Positions 1 through 9,771 of a DNA stretch of 64,000 bases are shown piece after piece. Below the pieces are notes generated by a model. That model saw only the letters and a list, made by a program, of their open reading frames with translations, made no database searches and was not told where the DNA came from. This DNA is from Phanerochaete sordida (Eukaryota; Basidiomycota; Agaricomycetes; Polyporales; Phanerochaetaceae). Every line of letters starts with the position of its first letter. The stretch's first letter is position 1. A program made the position numbers and the translations under genes. The stretch spans positions 31,982 to 95,981 of the forward strand of contig BPQB01000110.1 in NCBI GenBank assembly GCA_019973155.2. Reading direction: 5' to 3'.

Positions 1-100
1 CATCTCCTCATTTTGGTCAGTCGGTTACACGACCTCAAGGGCCGTCATATAGCTCACGAAGCCGCTCATGCAGCTTCTGGTAGTGCTCACATTCTGAGCG

Positions 101-1550
101 ATGGCCGGGGTCGGAAGCACGCCCACGCGTAGGTGAGTGTTGGCGCGTGCGCTTCGGTCGGGCCCTGTCCTGAGTCTCGCTCCCAGAAAAACTATATACG
201 ACCTGCCTCAGGAGATGTTGGACCGCGTCATTGGCTTTATCCCGGATAGCGAGTCTCTGAAGGCGTGTGCCCTGACGCATCGCGCGTGGACGCGGGCGAG
301 CCAGGAGCACCTCCATGCGAAACGGCGATACTCCTGGATGGACAGCAAGTTCGAGATAGAGCCGACACAGTACTCAAATCCCGACATAGCTGCACTTGTG
401 CGGACCCTAGAGCTCTCGTCACCTCCCCCTCCGAGCGAAAATCGGGGTGCATGGGAGGTGCTCGCACGCTTCACACGCGCCACTCGTCTCGAGGTCACCT
501 ACCTGGACTGGGTATACTGTTTCCAGGAAGAGCGCGACTACTTGTCCGCAACATTCGGACATATAACACACTTGTCGCTCACCGACTGCATCTGGCGCTG
601 CAGCGAGGACTTCGTGTACTTCCTCACCGCATTCCCGCATGTCACAGGACTTCGCCTCAAGGACTGTGTTGTGCTGCCCGTCGACGAGTACAAGGTCCTG
701 GATGATTATCCGCGCCAGACGATCGATGCCTTTCCAGCAGCCGCACTGCGGAAGTTGAACGTGGAGATGAGTTTCCCTCTAGTGCAGTTCACGGAATTCA
801 ATCCACTCGAGTTCATCGACGCTTGGGTTTCACGCTTTCCAGGCGTGGTACCTAAGGAACTCCGGTTCGTGTGGGCCTCCACGATAGGATTCGGCATCCT
901 GCCAGAGTATTTACGCGTCATGGGCCCTGTGCTGCGAGAGCTGGACATCAAGCACGGAGGCGGGAGCAGCGACTGTGGTTTGTTTCTCATCTGGCTGTCA
1001 TCCAAATCCCGTTCTAATGATCAAATTCTCAGACGACTTCGGCCTCGAGACATGTACGAGCCTGCGCCACCTCGTGGTACGCGGTTTGTGCAGCCCTGGA
1101 TGGCCCGGAGACGTCAAGCCTCGCAGTTTTACCTGGGTCCCTCGCATGCTTTCCCAATTGCGATCATCTTACCTGGAGACCGTTCGGCTGGACATCGACG
1201 TGGAACTCTTGCCGGAGCTCTACGCTCTCGACTTTACGAAGATCGACTCCATCCTCAGTGGGCCGCATTCCGGATGCATCAAACACGTCACCATCGCCAT
1301 TTCCCCGTACATGTTCCGGTCCGCATTTGATTCCCAGAACTTGGCTTCAGAGGAGTTCTTCTCACGCGGGGGCACGGAGTTCGTGACTTTCATCGTGGAT
1401 CATATGCAAGGCCTCCGGAAACTTGGGAAACTCCGCATTGTGGCCAGCGGACATCCTCTCAGTACAATCCGCTTGACACCGGACGGAGATATCTTTCCTC
1501 CTGCGTCCGCAACCCCCCTTCATATCGGCGATTTTGTTTCAGGATGGTGA
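101..1550 (+). CDS. F-box protein (subfamily I, intact copy)
   Basis: Probable substrate-recognition subunit of an SCF ubiquitin ligase. Proposed exons are 101-132, 187-977 and 1033-1550, giving 446 aa. The ATG at 101 is chosen because the 32-bp first exon ends in phase 2 at a GTGAGT donor and restores the frame after the CAG at 184-186, producing the junction TPTR-RKTIYDLP. The F-box is at about residues 12-60 (DLPQEMLDRVIGF, then LKACALTHRAW). The rest is a leucine-rich C-terminal region without a recognisable WD or Kelch domain. The third exon (DFGLETCTSLRHL) aligns with the pseudogene at 9772, which has the same intron positions; that supports the model. F-box identity is family knowledge applied to a visible motif; the substrate is unknown. 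Whether the second donor is at 975 or 978 is uncertain. Confidence 0.75.
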
Positions 1551-2247
1551 TAAATATAACACCTATCGTTTGAAGCCAAACCTTTCCTTCGCGTGTCTCT
1601 AACGAATCGGAGCAGGTGGGCGGGCATGTAGAAAGGTTCGTCCCACGCCAGCATAACTCAAGAAATTATGGCTCAATTGACGAAGTAGAATTTTCGTACC
1701 TTATGTTCTCCCCAGTCAAATACTGAGCGACGCCAGTAGGTATGCATCCGCAATTATCGCCGTGCTTCAGCCATGCGCTGGTAGCTTGTAAGGAAGAAGT
1801 GCTATCCTCGTCAGAGCGCAAAGATCTTACTATCCCCTAGAAGTGTTACGCTCTTTGACGTGCACTTCATCGCGGCACAGATTGATATCCGATTCCGTTG
1901 CAGGCGACCCGCAAGACGAAGTATGCTACGGGCACCGTCACCTCCATTCATTGACGTACGGACCCTGACCAGTCCCGGAGTCGAGACTGCGTTATACATG
2001 GTCAGAGGTTCCCCGGTGTTCGGTGCTCCCACTCGTCCGTCTCCAGGTAATTGAGATCGCTATCTATCAGTCTGGCAGTCATGAGAGACTACTGACGACG
2101 ATGTGCGCCATATTGCCGATCTGCGAACAGTGCAGTGCGAACATGCATGCTGCGTTCCATGCCAGCGCTTGGGCGTTCGTATGAATATGCCTATGGGCTC
2201 GCGTTCGCCCGTCCCACCGCTCACGTAGTCACACTCACCTGCCCATC
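1551..2247. other. intergenic, nothing recognised
   Basis: About 700 bp between the F-box gene and the repeat-protein pair. Short open frames on both strands have no domain and no splice-supported continuation. I see no repeat or RNA gene. Confidence 0.5.
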
Positions 2248-3050
2248 ATGTTGTTCGCATTTGGCAGATCCGAAGGAAGGTATTTTATCGCAAATGGCAA
2301 GCAAAACGACTGGTGCGTCTCGGCGCAGGTTATGGCCGCCGTGGGACTGAGCTATTCTCTCGTGCAGGAAGGGCATCCCACAGTCGCTCTCCCCTCACCT
2401 GAGAGAAGACTACTACGTATTGCAAGCCATTGCCTTTGGCGAGCATGATGTGTGGTTCTACAGGGATGCCCCGCGTACCGGCCACGAGGGCACGTGCAAG
2501 CGTACGCTGCTCTATCTCATCGACACGAACGATCTGCTAAACTCCATGTTCGCTACTGTGTCCAGTGTCACCCTCTGTCGCCGTCCACTACCCGCGCGTG
2601 CACGAGATCTGCCAGTCGGGCGAGTCCGTCAACTGGGTCGCGTTCGGCCCGGATGGGAAGTACGTCGTCGACACCGATAAGAAGCTGCACCACACCGACG
2701 ACGGTCTCGTGCGCAAGTACAAGGAGTCGGGGAATCAGGTCCCGCTGCGCTCCGCTTCGTACGGGCACGACGGCGCGTGGGTCGTCGTCGAAGACGACGG
2801 CACAGTGCGCTCACAGGGCCTGTCCGAGAAGGTTAAGACTGCGTTGGATAAAAAGCCAGTTAGAGTGCGTCTTGAACATCCCTCTGCTTCAGTGATGATG
2901 CTGATGAGCCTCTGCATGTCTTAGAATGCTCAGCTGTCTGGCTACTCGTCGTCGAACTTTTTTATCGAGTATGTCGATGGCGACACGGATTGGAATCTGC
3001 CGAGCACGTGGCACGAGAACATCAGGAAGGTCGAGAAAATGAGTTCGTAG
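2248..3050 (+). CDS. small five-repeat beta-type protein, tandem copy A
   Basis: Function unknown. Proposed exons 2248-2312, 2368-2474, 2566-2864 and 2925-3050 give 198 aa. The protein is built of about five degenerate units of 30-40 residues. Each carries a hydrophobic-A-FG or S-YG core followed by an aromatic strand: LFAFGRSEGRYFI, AIAFGEHDVWFY, WVAFGPDGKYVV, SASYGHDGAWVVV and a terminal GYSSSNFFIEY. This looks like a beta-sheet or propeller-like repeat fold; a lectin-type role is possible but is only a guess. Intron phases and positions match the downstream gene exactly (phase 2, 1, 0), which is the main support for the model. Start is the ATG directly at the first repeat; an upstream non-coding exon cannot be excluded. 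No signal peptide is visible. Confidence 0.65.
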
Positions 3051-3154
3051 CATCGTGTCTCCTTGGCGTTTGTTTTGGCTCAAGGTATTAACTTTAATTC
3101 GTAGCTGTTCGCCTTGACGAGCCTGGCACCAAAGGAGGTGAACAAAATTCTCCT

Positions 3155-3988
3155 ATGACTAAATCATATAATTTAAACTTCTTCTGCTCAGAGAAAACCG
3201 TGAAGCAGAAGATTATATTCGCGTTCGGGCCCAAGGATTATCAGTACTGTATATCCAATGGCAGTCGAGCGCACTGGTACGTCTACTTATGCTGCATCTC
3301 GTATTCCGTAGACATACCTTACAGGTACGGGATGTCGGATGCCATGGCGGAGCGGCTCCGCCGCCCCGGCAAGATGGAAGCGTTCTCCCGCGGCGAGAAC
3401 GGCGCGTGCTTCTGGCGGCAGGGCGACTCTACCTGGCGTGCGTCACTTCCAGCACCGCCCCTTCGTCGATACTGACCGCACGCAGTGTCTGATGGCACAA
3501 AAATGGCCTATCCCGAGGTCTGGCGCATCTGGAACACGGGCGAGAAGATCAACTGGGTCGCCTTCGGGTCACAGGGCTATTACATCATCGACACCAAAGA
3601 CAGCCTGTATGCGTCCAGGAAGGAGACCATCTTGCGCAGGTACAAGGAGAGCGGCAAGTACGTGCCGCTCCGGTGCGCCTCGTTTGGCTATGGCGGCGCG
3701 TGGGTCGTCGTGGAGAACGACGGCGACATCCGCAGCTGGGGTCTGTCCGAAAGCGTGCTCGCGAAACTGAAGGTCGGAAGTGTCAGGGTGAGTGGTACGC
3801 AGCGTCGTTCGTGCGGGTGCGGTTCTGATATTGGTCAGAACGTGCAACTGAGCCAGACCGATCCGGACTATTGCTACGTGGAGTACATCAGCCAGGCGAG
3901 CGACTACAGCCTCCCTAAGTCTTGGCACGAGCATGTGAAGGACATCGAAGGAAATCGTGAGTTTCATACATTCAAGCAGAGCTTTTGA
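3155..3988 (+). CDS. small five-repeat beta-type protein, tandem copy B
   Basis: Paralog of the gene 100 bp upstream. Proposed exons 3155-3276, 3325-3437, 3486-3787 and 3839-3988 give 228 aa. Repeat cores visible: IIFAFGPKDYQYCI, a diverged second unit ending ACFWRQGD, WVAFGSQGYYII, CASFGYGGAWVVV and a last unit DYCYVEYI. The third intron (3788-3838) is 51 bp and contains no in-frame stop, so unspliced message would still be open; it is placed by its GTGAGT donor, CAG acceptor and by analogy with copy A. Relative to A it has an extra N-terminal segment starting MTKSYNLNFF. The C-terminus is uncertain because a further GTGAGT lies near 3958. Function unknown. Confidence 0.65.
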
Positions 3989-5113
3989 CATGCTGATGCG
4001 AAGGCTGCGTCAGTGCCAAAACCAAAGACATCCTGATCACGGGCTTCGTTATTCCATGAGCTTCACTAATGGCTTCCTCCCCCGAACTTCGAAGCCGATT
4101 TCACTTTGACCTGTATACTAGTAGCCCTGGACTATCAATCATACCCTATCTCGTCAATGCCTTTTGAGGTATCGACGCTGTCATTATTGTCTTGTGCAAA
4201 TTGTGGATTTCTAGCACGTCGACCAGGAGTCGGAGAACACTCTCATTACCTAGGCGGTTCCTCATCACCAAGCAGCGTATTCGCGACTGTCGCAGCGAGC
4301 TACGACTCACGTTCGCAAGTAACGGTTACCACTCTTATACGAGCCTCAATATACATATTTGTAGCGACGGTTGGTTTGTTCCCGTGGCGCACTTGACACA
4401 TAGCGTCCGGCTTCAGGATCGGCGTTGCGGACAGCAACACACAGGCAAGGGGCCAACGTTGTCCGTGAGCTATGCCAACAGTTCTCAGGGCCTGCCTCGA
4501 CCTGTCATGAGCAACTGGGATCCGCGTTGTGACTCGTGTCAGTCAATCAGCGAGACACCGCCGTGCAGCTCCGAACAGCATCTTTCGACAGCTGATGCTC
4601 ATATACAATATACAACGGGCGGGAGGCAGCTCAACGAATTTCTGCGCCCTCCTTGTTCTGAACTACTAGCGTGTATTCCTCGATACGTCCGTTTTGGCGA
4701 GCCTGGGAGAGAGCGAGGATATGGCGGCGGTCACGAGAAGCAGGGCGCCGGCGGCCTTGTTCTCCGGGAGACGGGGCAGGATGGGAACGCACTGCCTCCG
4801 CACTGGCCACGAGTCGGAGCCGCCAGTGCGCTTGTCTGCGAATTGGTTGCCGTTGTTACTCGCATAGCAACGTCCCCGAGAGCAGACAAGGTCCAAACTC
4901 CGTGACGGCGAACAGCTCGCGCCTGTGTGGGAACGCTGTCTGCGGGGTCGCCTGTGCAGGCCTTTATGATACATGCCCCGCATTGCGGCGAGCCATCACT
5001 CCTCCCTCCTTTTCTCCCCATTTTATTTTTGCGAGCCTTTGCTTCTTCCTTTGCCTCCTTAGCCCCTGGTCGGCGTAATCGACGCGCTTTGGCAGCCCCG
5101 GTACCTGTCGGAC
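3989..5113. other. intergenic, nothing recognised
   Basis: About 1.1 kb. An open frame at 4192-4905 has no recognisable domain and a composition unlike the neighbouring genes. The last 150 bp are pyrimidine-rich, as expected for the promoter of the downstream gene. Confidence 0.5.
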
Positions 5114-6100
5114 ATGGAGCATTACCCGCGCCCACACCCGCACTCTGCCCCGCTGCAGACATGCAATAACCTGAACGACAAGCAGCGCAGCCGCCTCGTC
5201 CGCAGCACACGCAAGCTGGGGGCCGTGCTCGGGGCAACTCCCCAGCTCGCTGAAAACATCGAGTCGCCCTGGGACAGCCGCCGTCCGTCCCACGTCGCCC
5301 TCCCCCACTCCGAGCCGTCCTCGAGCGCATCCAGCATCCGCTCGGCCGAGTCGACGTACCCCCTCGTCAAGCCCACGCGCAGGCACGCCTCCGTCTCCGA
5401 GAGCCCCACGCGCGCAGACCTCTACGGCTGCCCGTCCAGCGCCAGCTCGACGCTCTCGCTCGCGCTTCCGCCCTCGCGCACCTCCTCGCTCGACGCCCGC
5501 TCGCGCAAGCCCAGCATGAAGTTCGGCCGCACGCGCACCAAGTCCAAGCCCGCGCCGCCCGACGCGCCGCGCCCGCTCGTCCTGCGGCTCGCCGCGGTCC
5601 CGTTCGCGCCGTCGCCGAAGACGCCGACGGGCCCGGGCGCGCTCCTCGCCGCGCCGCCGACGCCGCGCACGCCCGGCACGCCGTCCTCGCTCGGCAGCGC
5701 AACGCCGACGCCGACGCCCACGACGCCCGTCTTCCCGAGCGCGGCCGAGACGCGCCGGCGGCGCATGGCGAAGCTTACGCGCACGCTCGGCGAGCTCATC
5801 CCGCCGCACCTCGTCCTCGGCGCGCGGCGGCCCGCACCAGTGGAGCCCGAGGGCGGCGTCGTCGTCTGCATCGAGGGCGACGCGAAGCCCGCAGACCTCG
5901 TGCCCTTCGAGCTCGCGCCCGCGCCCCGCACGCGCCAGCGCCGCAGCATGTCCGTCGACCTCGGCGCGCAGGGCGTGCCCGCCTACGCGCGGTCCTCTCG
6001 CGTCTGGGCGACGGGGAACAACAGCACGTGGCGCGGCGAGTGGAATCGCAAGGACATCCGCGAGGTGCAGCACGGCCTGCGCTCCCTCAAGGCTCGCTGA
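5114..6100 (+). CDS. proline/serine-rich conserved-type hypothetical protein
   Basis: Single-exon gene of 328 aa starting at ATG 5114. Function unknown. The N-terminus carries a basic, probably helical segment (DKQRSRLVRSTRKLGAVLG, residues about 22-40). The middle is a long low-complexity stretch rich in Pro, Ser, Thr and Ala with TPRTPGTP and PTPTPTTP tracts. A second basic segment RRRRMAKLTRTLGE near residue 215 resembles the first, so the two (R)KL-x-R-TLG motifs may be repeated short linear motifs. The C-terminus ends in a compact polar motif (WNRKDIREVQHGL). There is no signal peptide and no membrane segment. Third codon positions are almost all G or C, which strongly supports coding on this strand; large antisense frames here are shadows of that bias. 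Confidence 0.75.
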   Translation: MEHYPRPHPHSAPLQTCNNLNDKQRSRLVRSTRKLGAVLGATPQLAENIESPWDSRRPSHVALPHSEPSSSASSIRSAESTYPLVKPTRRHASVSESPTRADLYGCPSSASSTLSLALPPSRTSSLDARSRKPSMKFGRTRTKSKPAPPDAPRPLVLRLAAVPFAPSPKTPTGPGALLAAPPTPRTPGTPSSLGSATPTPTPTTPVFPSAAETRRRRMAKLTRTLGELIPPHLVLGARRPAPVEPEGGVVVCIEGDAKPADLVPFELAPAPRTRQRRSMSVDLGAQGVPAYARSSRVWATGNNSTWRGEWNRKDIREVQHGLRSLKAR

Positions 6101-6751
6101 GCGAGCGCGACTCGCTTTGTCTTTCCCAAAAACGGACTTTGTGGATTTCATGTTGACACTGTAGACTTAGCCTGACCGTAACAATAGTTGTACGAGTGTA
6201 CGCACTTCGTAAATATTTCTTCTTAGCGTAGTGTACACCTAATTTTCTGCTTCACGTATAGCCTCACCATCATTGTAGCAATGCCTGTATGATACACTCA
6301 CCACTGGGCTGTGCAATGTCTCATCGACTTGCTCTAATGCATTCAACTTCATCAGTAACCGATTGCTTGCTGTAACTTGTTCCATGGGACGACCGCGCGG
6401 AGAAAGAACGACTGGGCACTTCCAGCCGACTCTAGATTGCGATAACAGTCTCGCAGGTACTATCATCATGAGATGCAACGTGCATATGCAAGCAACGCGC
6501 GAAGTCCAGATATCTATAGGTGTCCAGGTGAGATACAGCGACGAGCCAACAGCTGCTATGACGCCTTGGCAGGGGGTAGCGCAGGCGACGGTGTGAGCGA
6601 GCCTTCCGTTGGAGGCTCGCTGGGATCTGGCGGGGACCCCATACGTGCATGCAGCTTCGACGGGTTCAGCAGCTTCGCGTATTTGGGCTGAATGAACAGC
6701 GCACTGCGGTGTATCGGTGAGCGGACGTCTCGGAGACATATCAAGCGGGGC
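6101..6751. other. intergenic, convergent 3' ends
   Basis: About 650 bp between the 3' ends of two convergent genes. AT content is higher than in the genes. No repeat or RNA gene recognised. Confidence 0.5.
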
Positions 6752-7639
6752 TCACTTAGCTTCCGCGAGCACCTTGCCATCTACATCTTCTATCACCCCC
6801 GACACGCGGACCTTCCGCCCGTTCTTCTCGTCAAGCTTAGTCTTGATGACGATGAACTGTGCCGTCGGGATCAGCAAGGGCTGTGAGTGGGCTATGCGCA
6901 GAGGACGCACCTGGTCTGCCCGGGTCGGCGCACGGTAGTTGATGTTCAGGTTTGCAGTAACACCGATCTTGTCTGGCAGATTCAGAAGAGCCTGTCGCAC
7001 AGCAGCGGTCAGCAGCACGCCGAACAACAGAGCCTCAAAGCCACGTACGATTCGCCCCAGCGACTCGTCCAGCAGCGTCGCGAGGAGACCTCCGTGAACG
7101 ATACCCTCGTGCCCACACAGCGCCGTGCCAACGTGCAGAATGCCGACCGCCTCGCTCTCGTCCTTGCGCGCGCGCACGAGCGGCGGCAGCGTCAGCTTCG
7201 CAGGCCCGCGCAGCGCGCCGCCGGTGAGGCTGTTCGCGAGCTGCTCTTTTGGCACGGCCATGTACGGCCGCGTCTCGTACCACTCACGCGCATCCGGCTT
7301 TGTGCGGAGCTCTTGCAGCACAGGCAGCGCCTGCAGCCGGCTCTCGAGCTCCTCGGTGTACGCGATCGCGGACGGGTGGTCTGGGTCTGGCGGCGGCGGC
7401 GCGATGCGCGGGGTCAGGTACGTCGCGAATTCGGGTGGGTACAGCGAGCCTATTGCGTAGGCTGTGGATGCGACTGAGGCCGTCCAAAGCGCGCCGCGTA
7501 GTGACTTTGACCATCCCGACGAGCCGGTAGTGGACGATTCGGACGAAGTTGACGCCAGCCTACGGGAGGGTTGGCGTGTACTTTTGGAGGCACTGCGGGA
7601 GAGTGCGAGCGTATTTCTTCGGAGATTACTGTTCAGCAT
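6752..7639 (-). CDS. mitochondrial hotdog-fold thioesterase (PaaI/UPF0644-like)
   Basis: Probable acyl-CoA thioesterase-superfamily protein. Minus-strand exons 7049-7639, 6911-6991 and 6752-6856 give 258 aa. The N-terminus is Arg/Ser/Ala-rich without acidic residues for about 45 residues (MLNSNLRRNTLALSRS...), typical of a mitochondrial presequence. A hydrophobic stretch (ALWTASVASTAYAIGSLY) follows. The C-terminal half holds the hotdog signature GHEGIVHGGLLATLLDE, where His-Gly-Gly and Asp-Glu are the usual catalytic-loop positions, and later GVTANLNINYRAP. Both introns (57 and 54 bp) are multiples of three and stop-free, so the locus also reads as one 295-aa frame. They are removed here because each has GTACGT or GTGCGT donors and CAG acceptors and interrupts the hotdog core. 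Divergent from the JMJD4-like gene. Confidence 0.8.
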   Translation of the reverse strand: MLNSNLRRNTLALSRSASKSTRQPSRRLASTSSESSTTGSSGWSKSLRGALWTASVASTAYAIGSLYPPEFATYLTPRIAPPPPDPDHPSAIAYTEELESRLQALPVLQELRTKPDAREWYETRPYMAVPKEQLANSLTGGALRGPAKLTLPPLVRARKDESEAVGILHVGTALCGHEGIVHGGLLATLLDESLGRIVRGFEALLFGVLLTAAVRQALLNLPDKIGVTANLNINYRAPTRADQVRPLRIAHSQPLLIPTAQFIVIKTKLDEKNGRKVRVSGVIEDVDGKVLAEAK

Positions 7640-7663
7640 CGTTCTCAGCGTCGACGAACCGAG

Positions 7664-7707
7664 GAGGGGAGATGGAGATGGAGATGGAAGGAGAGAGAGA
7701 GAGAAAG
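7664..7707. repeat. GA-rich simple repeat
   Basis: Three GAGATG-like hexamers run into a GA dinucleotide tract in the divergent promoter region between the thioesterase and JMJD4-type genes. Seen directly. Confidence 0.7.
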
Positions 7708-7961
7708 CGAAGACACGCCATTTCAGCCAGCAAGCTGCTGATTAGATAAAGTTACCATCTTATCTCAGTATTCCCGTATTCGTCAATATTTGTTTCTGTT
7801 AGGTTCTAAAGCCTTAGCCTTCCAAAACGGGTCACTCAAGCTTTGTCCTGAACCTTCACCGTCATGGTACGTATCCTCTCGTCAAGCAAATTCTCCAGGT
7901 TGTGCGTGCAACACTTTCAATATTATATATCCTATACTTATTTACTGTGTGACCAGATTCA

Positions 7962-9403
7962 ATGCTGGACAAGGGCTCGAAAGCTCAGTCTAGCTCTTCG
8001 TCAGGAACCATCGAGAAGCTGCTCGACCCTCCTACTTACGAGGAGTTCCTCGAATGTCATCTCAAGCAGAACAAGCCAGTCATAATTGGAAGGCGGCTGA
8101 TTGAAGGCTGGCCAGCGCTGCAAGAATGGACCCAATCCTCCACTTCAGAGGCCGACGACATCTCTATGGAGATCAACTGGGGACACTTATCGGAAGCCTT
8201 CGGCGACCAGGATGTCTCTGTCTCGGACTGCTCACAAGCAGATTCTTTTGGTAATCTGGAATGTGAAAGCGCGAAGCTCAAGGACGTCGTTACCAAGTGG
8301 CAGAAGGGCGACGGCCAATCGCTCTACGTCAAAGACTGGCACCTTGCACGCTCCGTCGAATCCGCCCCTTCGTCCACCCGCCGAACCGGAACAGTACCTT
8401 TCTACACCACCCCAACCATCTTCGCCGACGACTGGATGAATGCGTACTACACCGCGCACACATCTGACGACTTCCGCTTCGTCTACGTCGGCGCCGCGGG
8501 CACGTTCACGCCGCTGCACCGCGACGTGTACTGCTCGTACAGCTGGTCAACGAACGTCTGCGGGCGCAAGCGCTGGTGGCTGTTCCCGCCCGAGCAGACA
8601 CCGCTCCTGTTCATGCGCACGCGGAAGGTGTCCGTACACGACGTGCGCGACGTTGACCCTGCGCAGTTCCCGGACTTCGCCCAGGCGCGGCCACTGGTCG
8701 TAGAGCAGGATGAGGGCGAGACGATATTTGTGTACGTAGTGCTTTACGTGTGAATGTCCTGGAGGCTGACCGAGCGCAGGCCCAGCGGGTGGTACCACCA
8801 AGTCGAGAACCTGACGGCGTGCGTCTCAATCAACCACAACTGGTGCAACTCGGTCAACCTCCCGATGCTGTACGATTCCATGTGCGAGAAGGTCGTCGAG
8901 GTCGAGGACGCGCTCGAGGACGTGCGTGACATGCTGCGTTCCTCGCATCTCGACGACGAGCGGGCCTGGAAGACCGAATTTCGCGCGGTCGTGCAGGGGC
9001 TCGTCCAGCAGGATGCTGGTTGGAAGTGAGTCGCCTATGTGCTGGACCGCTGCGGCTGCTTACACTCGATACAGCTGGCTGACATTTTGGCGGATGGTCG
9101 CACATGCCTTGGGCAGCGCCGTTCGTCAGGAAACTGGAATCGCGATGTCAGAGGTAATTACTCGTGATCTGCAGCCGTTTCTACCCTGACGCGAGATACT
9201 CGCAGGAAACTGGCTCTGCACCTCAACCGCTGTTCCCCTGCGCGCCAGTCCATCTCCGCCCGCCACTGACCTTCATCCACGCGCAAGTGCGGCCGTGCTA
9301 CCAAGACTTCTTGGGCAGGGATCGTTTAGAATGCGAGGGCGATGTGCTAGCGGCAGTTCAAGAAGTAGGGCGACTCTTGGAGCTCGGAGAGCGCAGCCCG
9401 TAG
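7962..9403 (+). CDS. JMJD4: JmjC-domain 2-oxoglutarate dioxygenase, JMJD4 type
   Basis: Probable Fe(II)/2-oxoglutarate protein hydroxylase. The human JMJD4 family member hydroxylates a lysine in release factor eRF1; the same substrate here is inference. Exons 7962-8731, 8780-9025, 9075-9153 and 9206-9403 give 430 aa. The iron-binding triad is visible: His186 and Asp188 in TPLHRDVY and His263 in PSGWYHQV. SWSTNVCGRKRWWLFPP is highly characteristic of JMJD4, as is SINHNWCNSVNLP after the second His. The N-terminal PVIIGRRLIEGWPAL matches the usual lead-in to the domain. All catalytic residues are present, so the enzyme is probably active. Start is the first in-frame ATG; an ATG at 7864 before a GTACGT donor leads to a different frame and was not used. 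Confidence 0.88.
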
Positions 9404-9771
9404 ATCATGAATGTGCTAGTCGACCATCTGAATCGTCGCTGCGCATCATGTCCGTACAATACCCGTTGTTCATCGTGCATTCACGCTTTCGCTACCGTAT
9501 GTCCCTCTCAAAGGATTTGAAGCTCGCTCTCAGTCGTTTTGCTATCCAATTTTTCAGACCCCTTCGCGAAGACGAGTCGCACCCCTATTTTGGCAGCTTC
9601 CCATGACTTTCACGCCCATTATAGGCGCTCTGAACTTCGCTCTGCCCATCTCATCCTATCCAGCTTGTCAGTCGTAAAACTTCTGCGTCTTTTATCTCTG
9701 AGCTGACAAGAGCGCTTTTATACAGCTCTGTGCAGAATCCTGGCTTGCGCATCTCCCGTCCGCGTCTGGCG
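9404..9771. other. intergenic, nothing recognised
   Basis: Upstream region of the F-box pseudogene. No distinct element beyond promoter-like pyrimidine runs. Confidence 0.4.

Noticed and set aside
4964..6151. Long Arg/Ala-rich minus-strand frame
   Set aside because: Antisense shadow of the GC3-rich gene at 5114-6100; low-complexity composition typical of such shadows.
7864..7961. ATG at 7864 followed by a GTACGT donor as first exon of the JMJD4-type gene
   Set aside because: Splicing to the next CAG puts the reading in the wrong frame for the JmjC domain; ATG 7962 reads directly into it.
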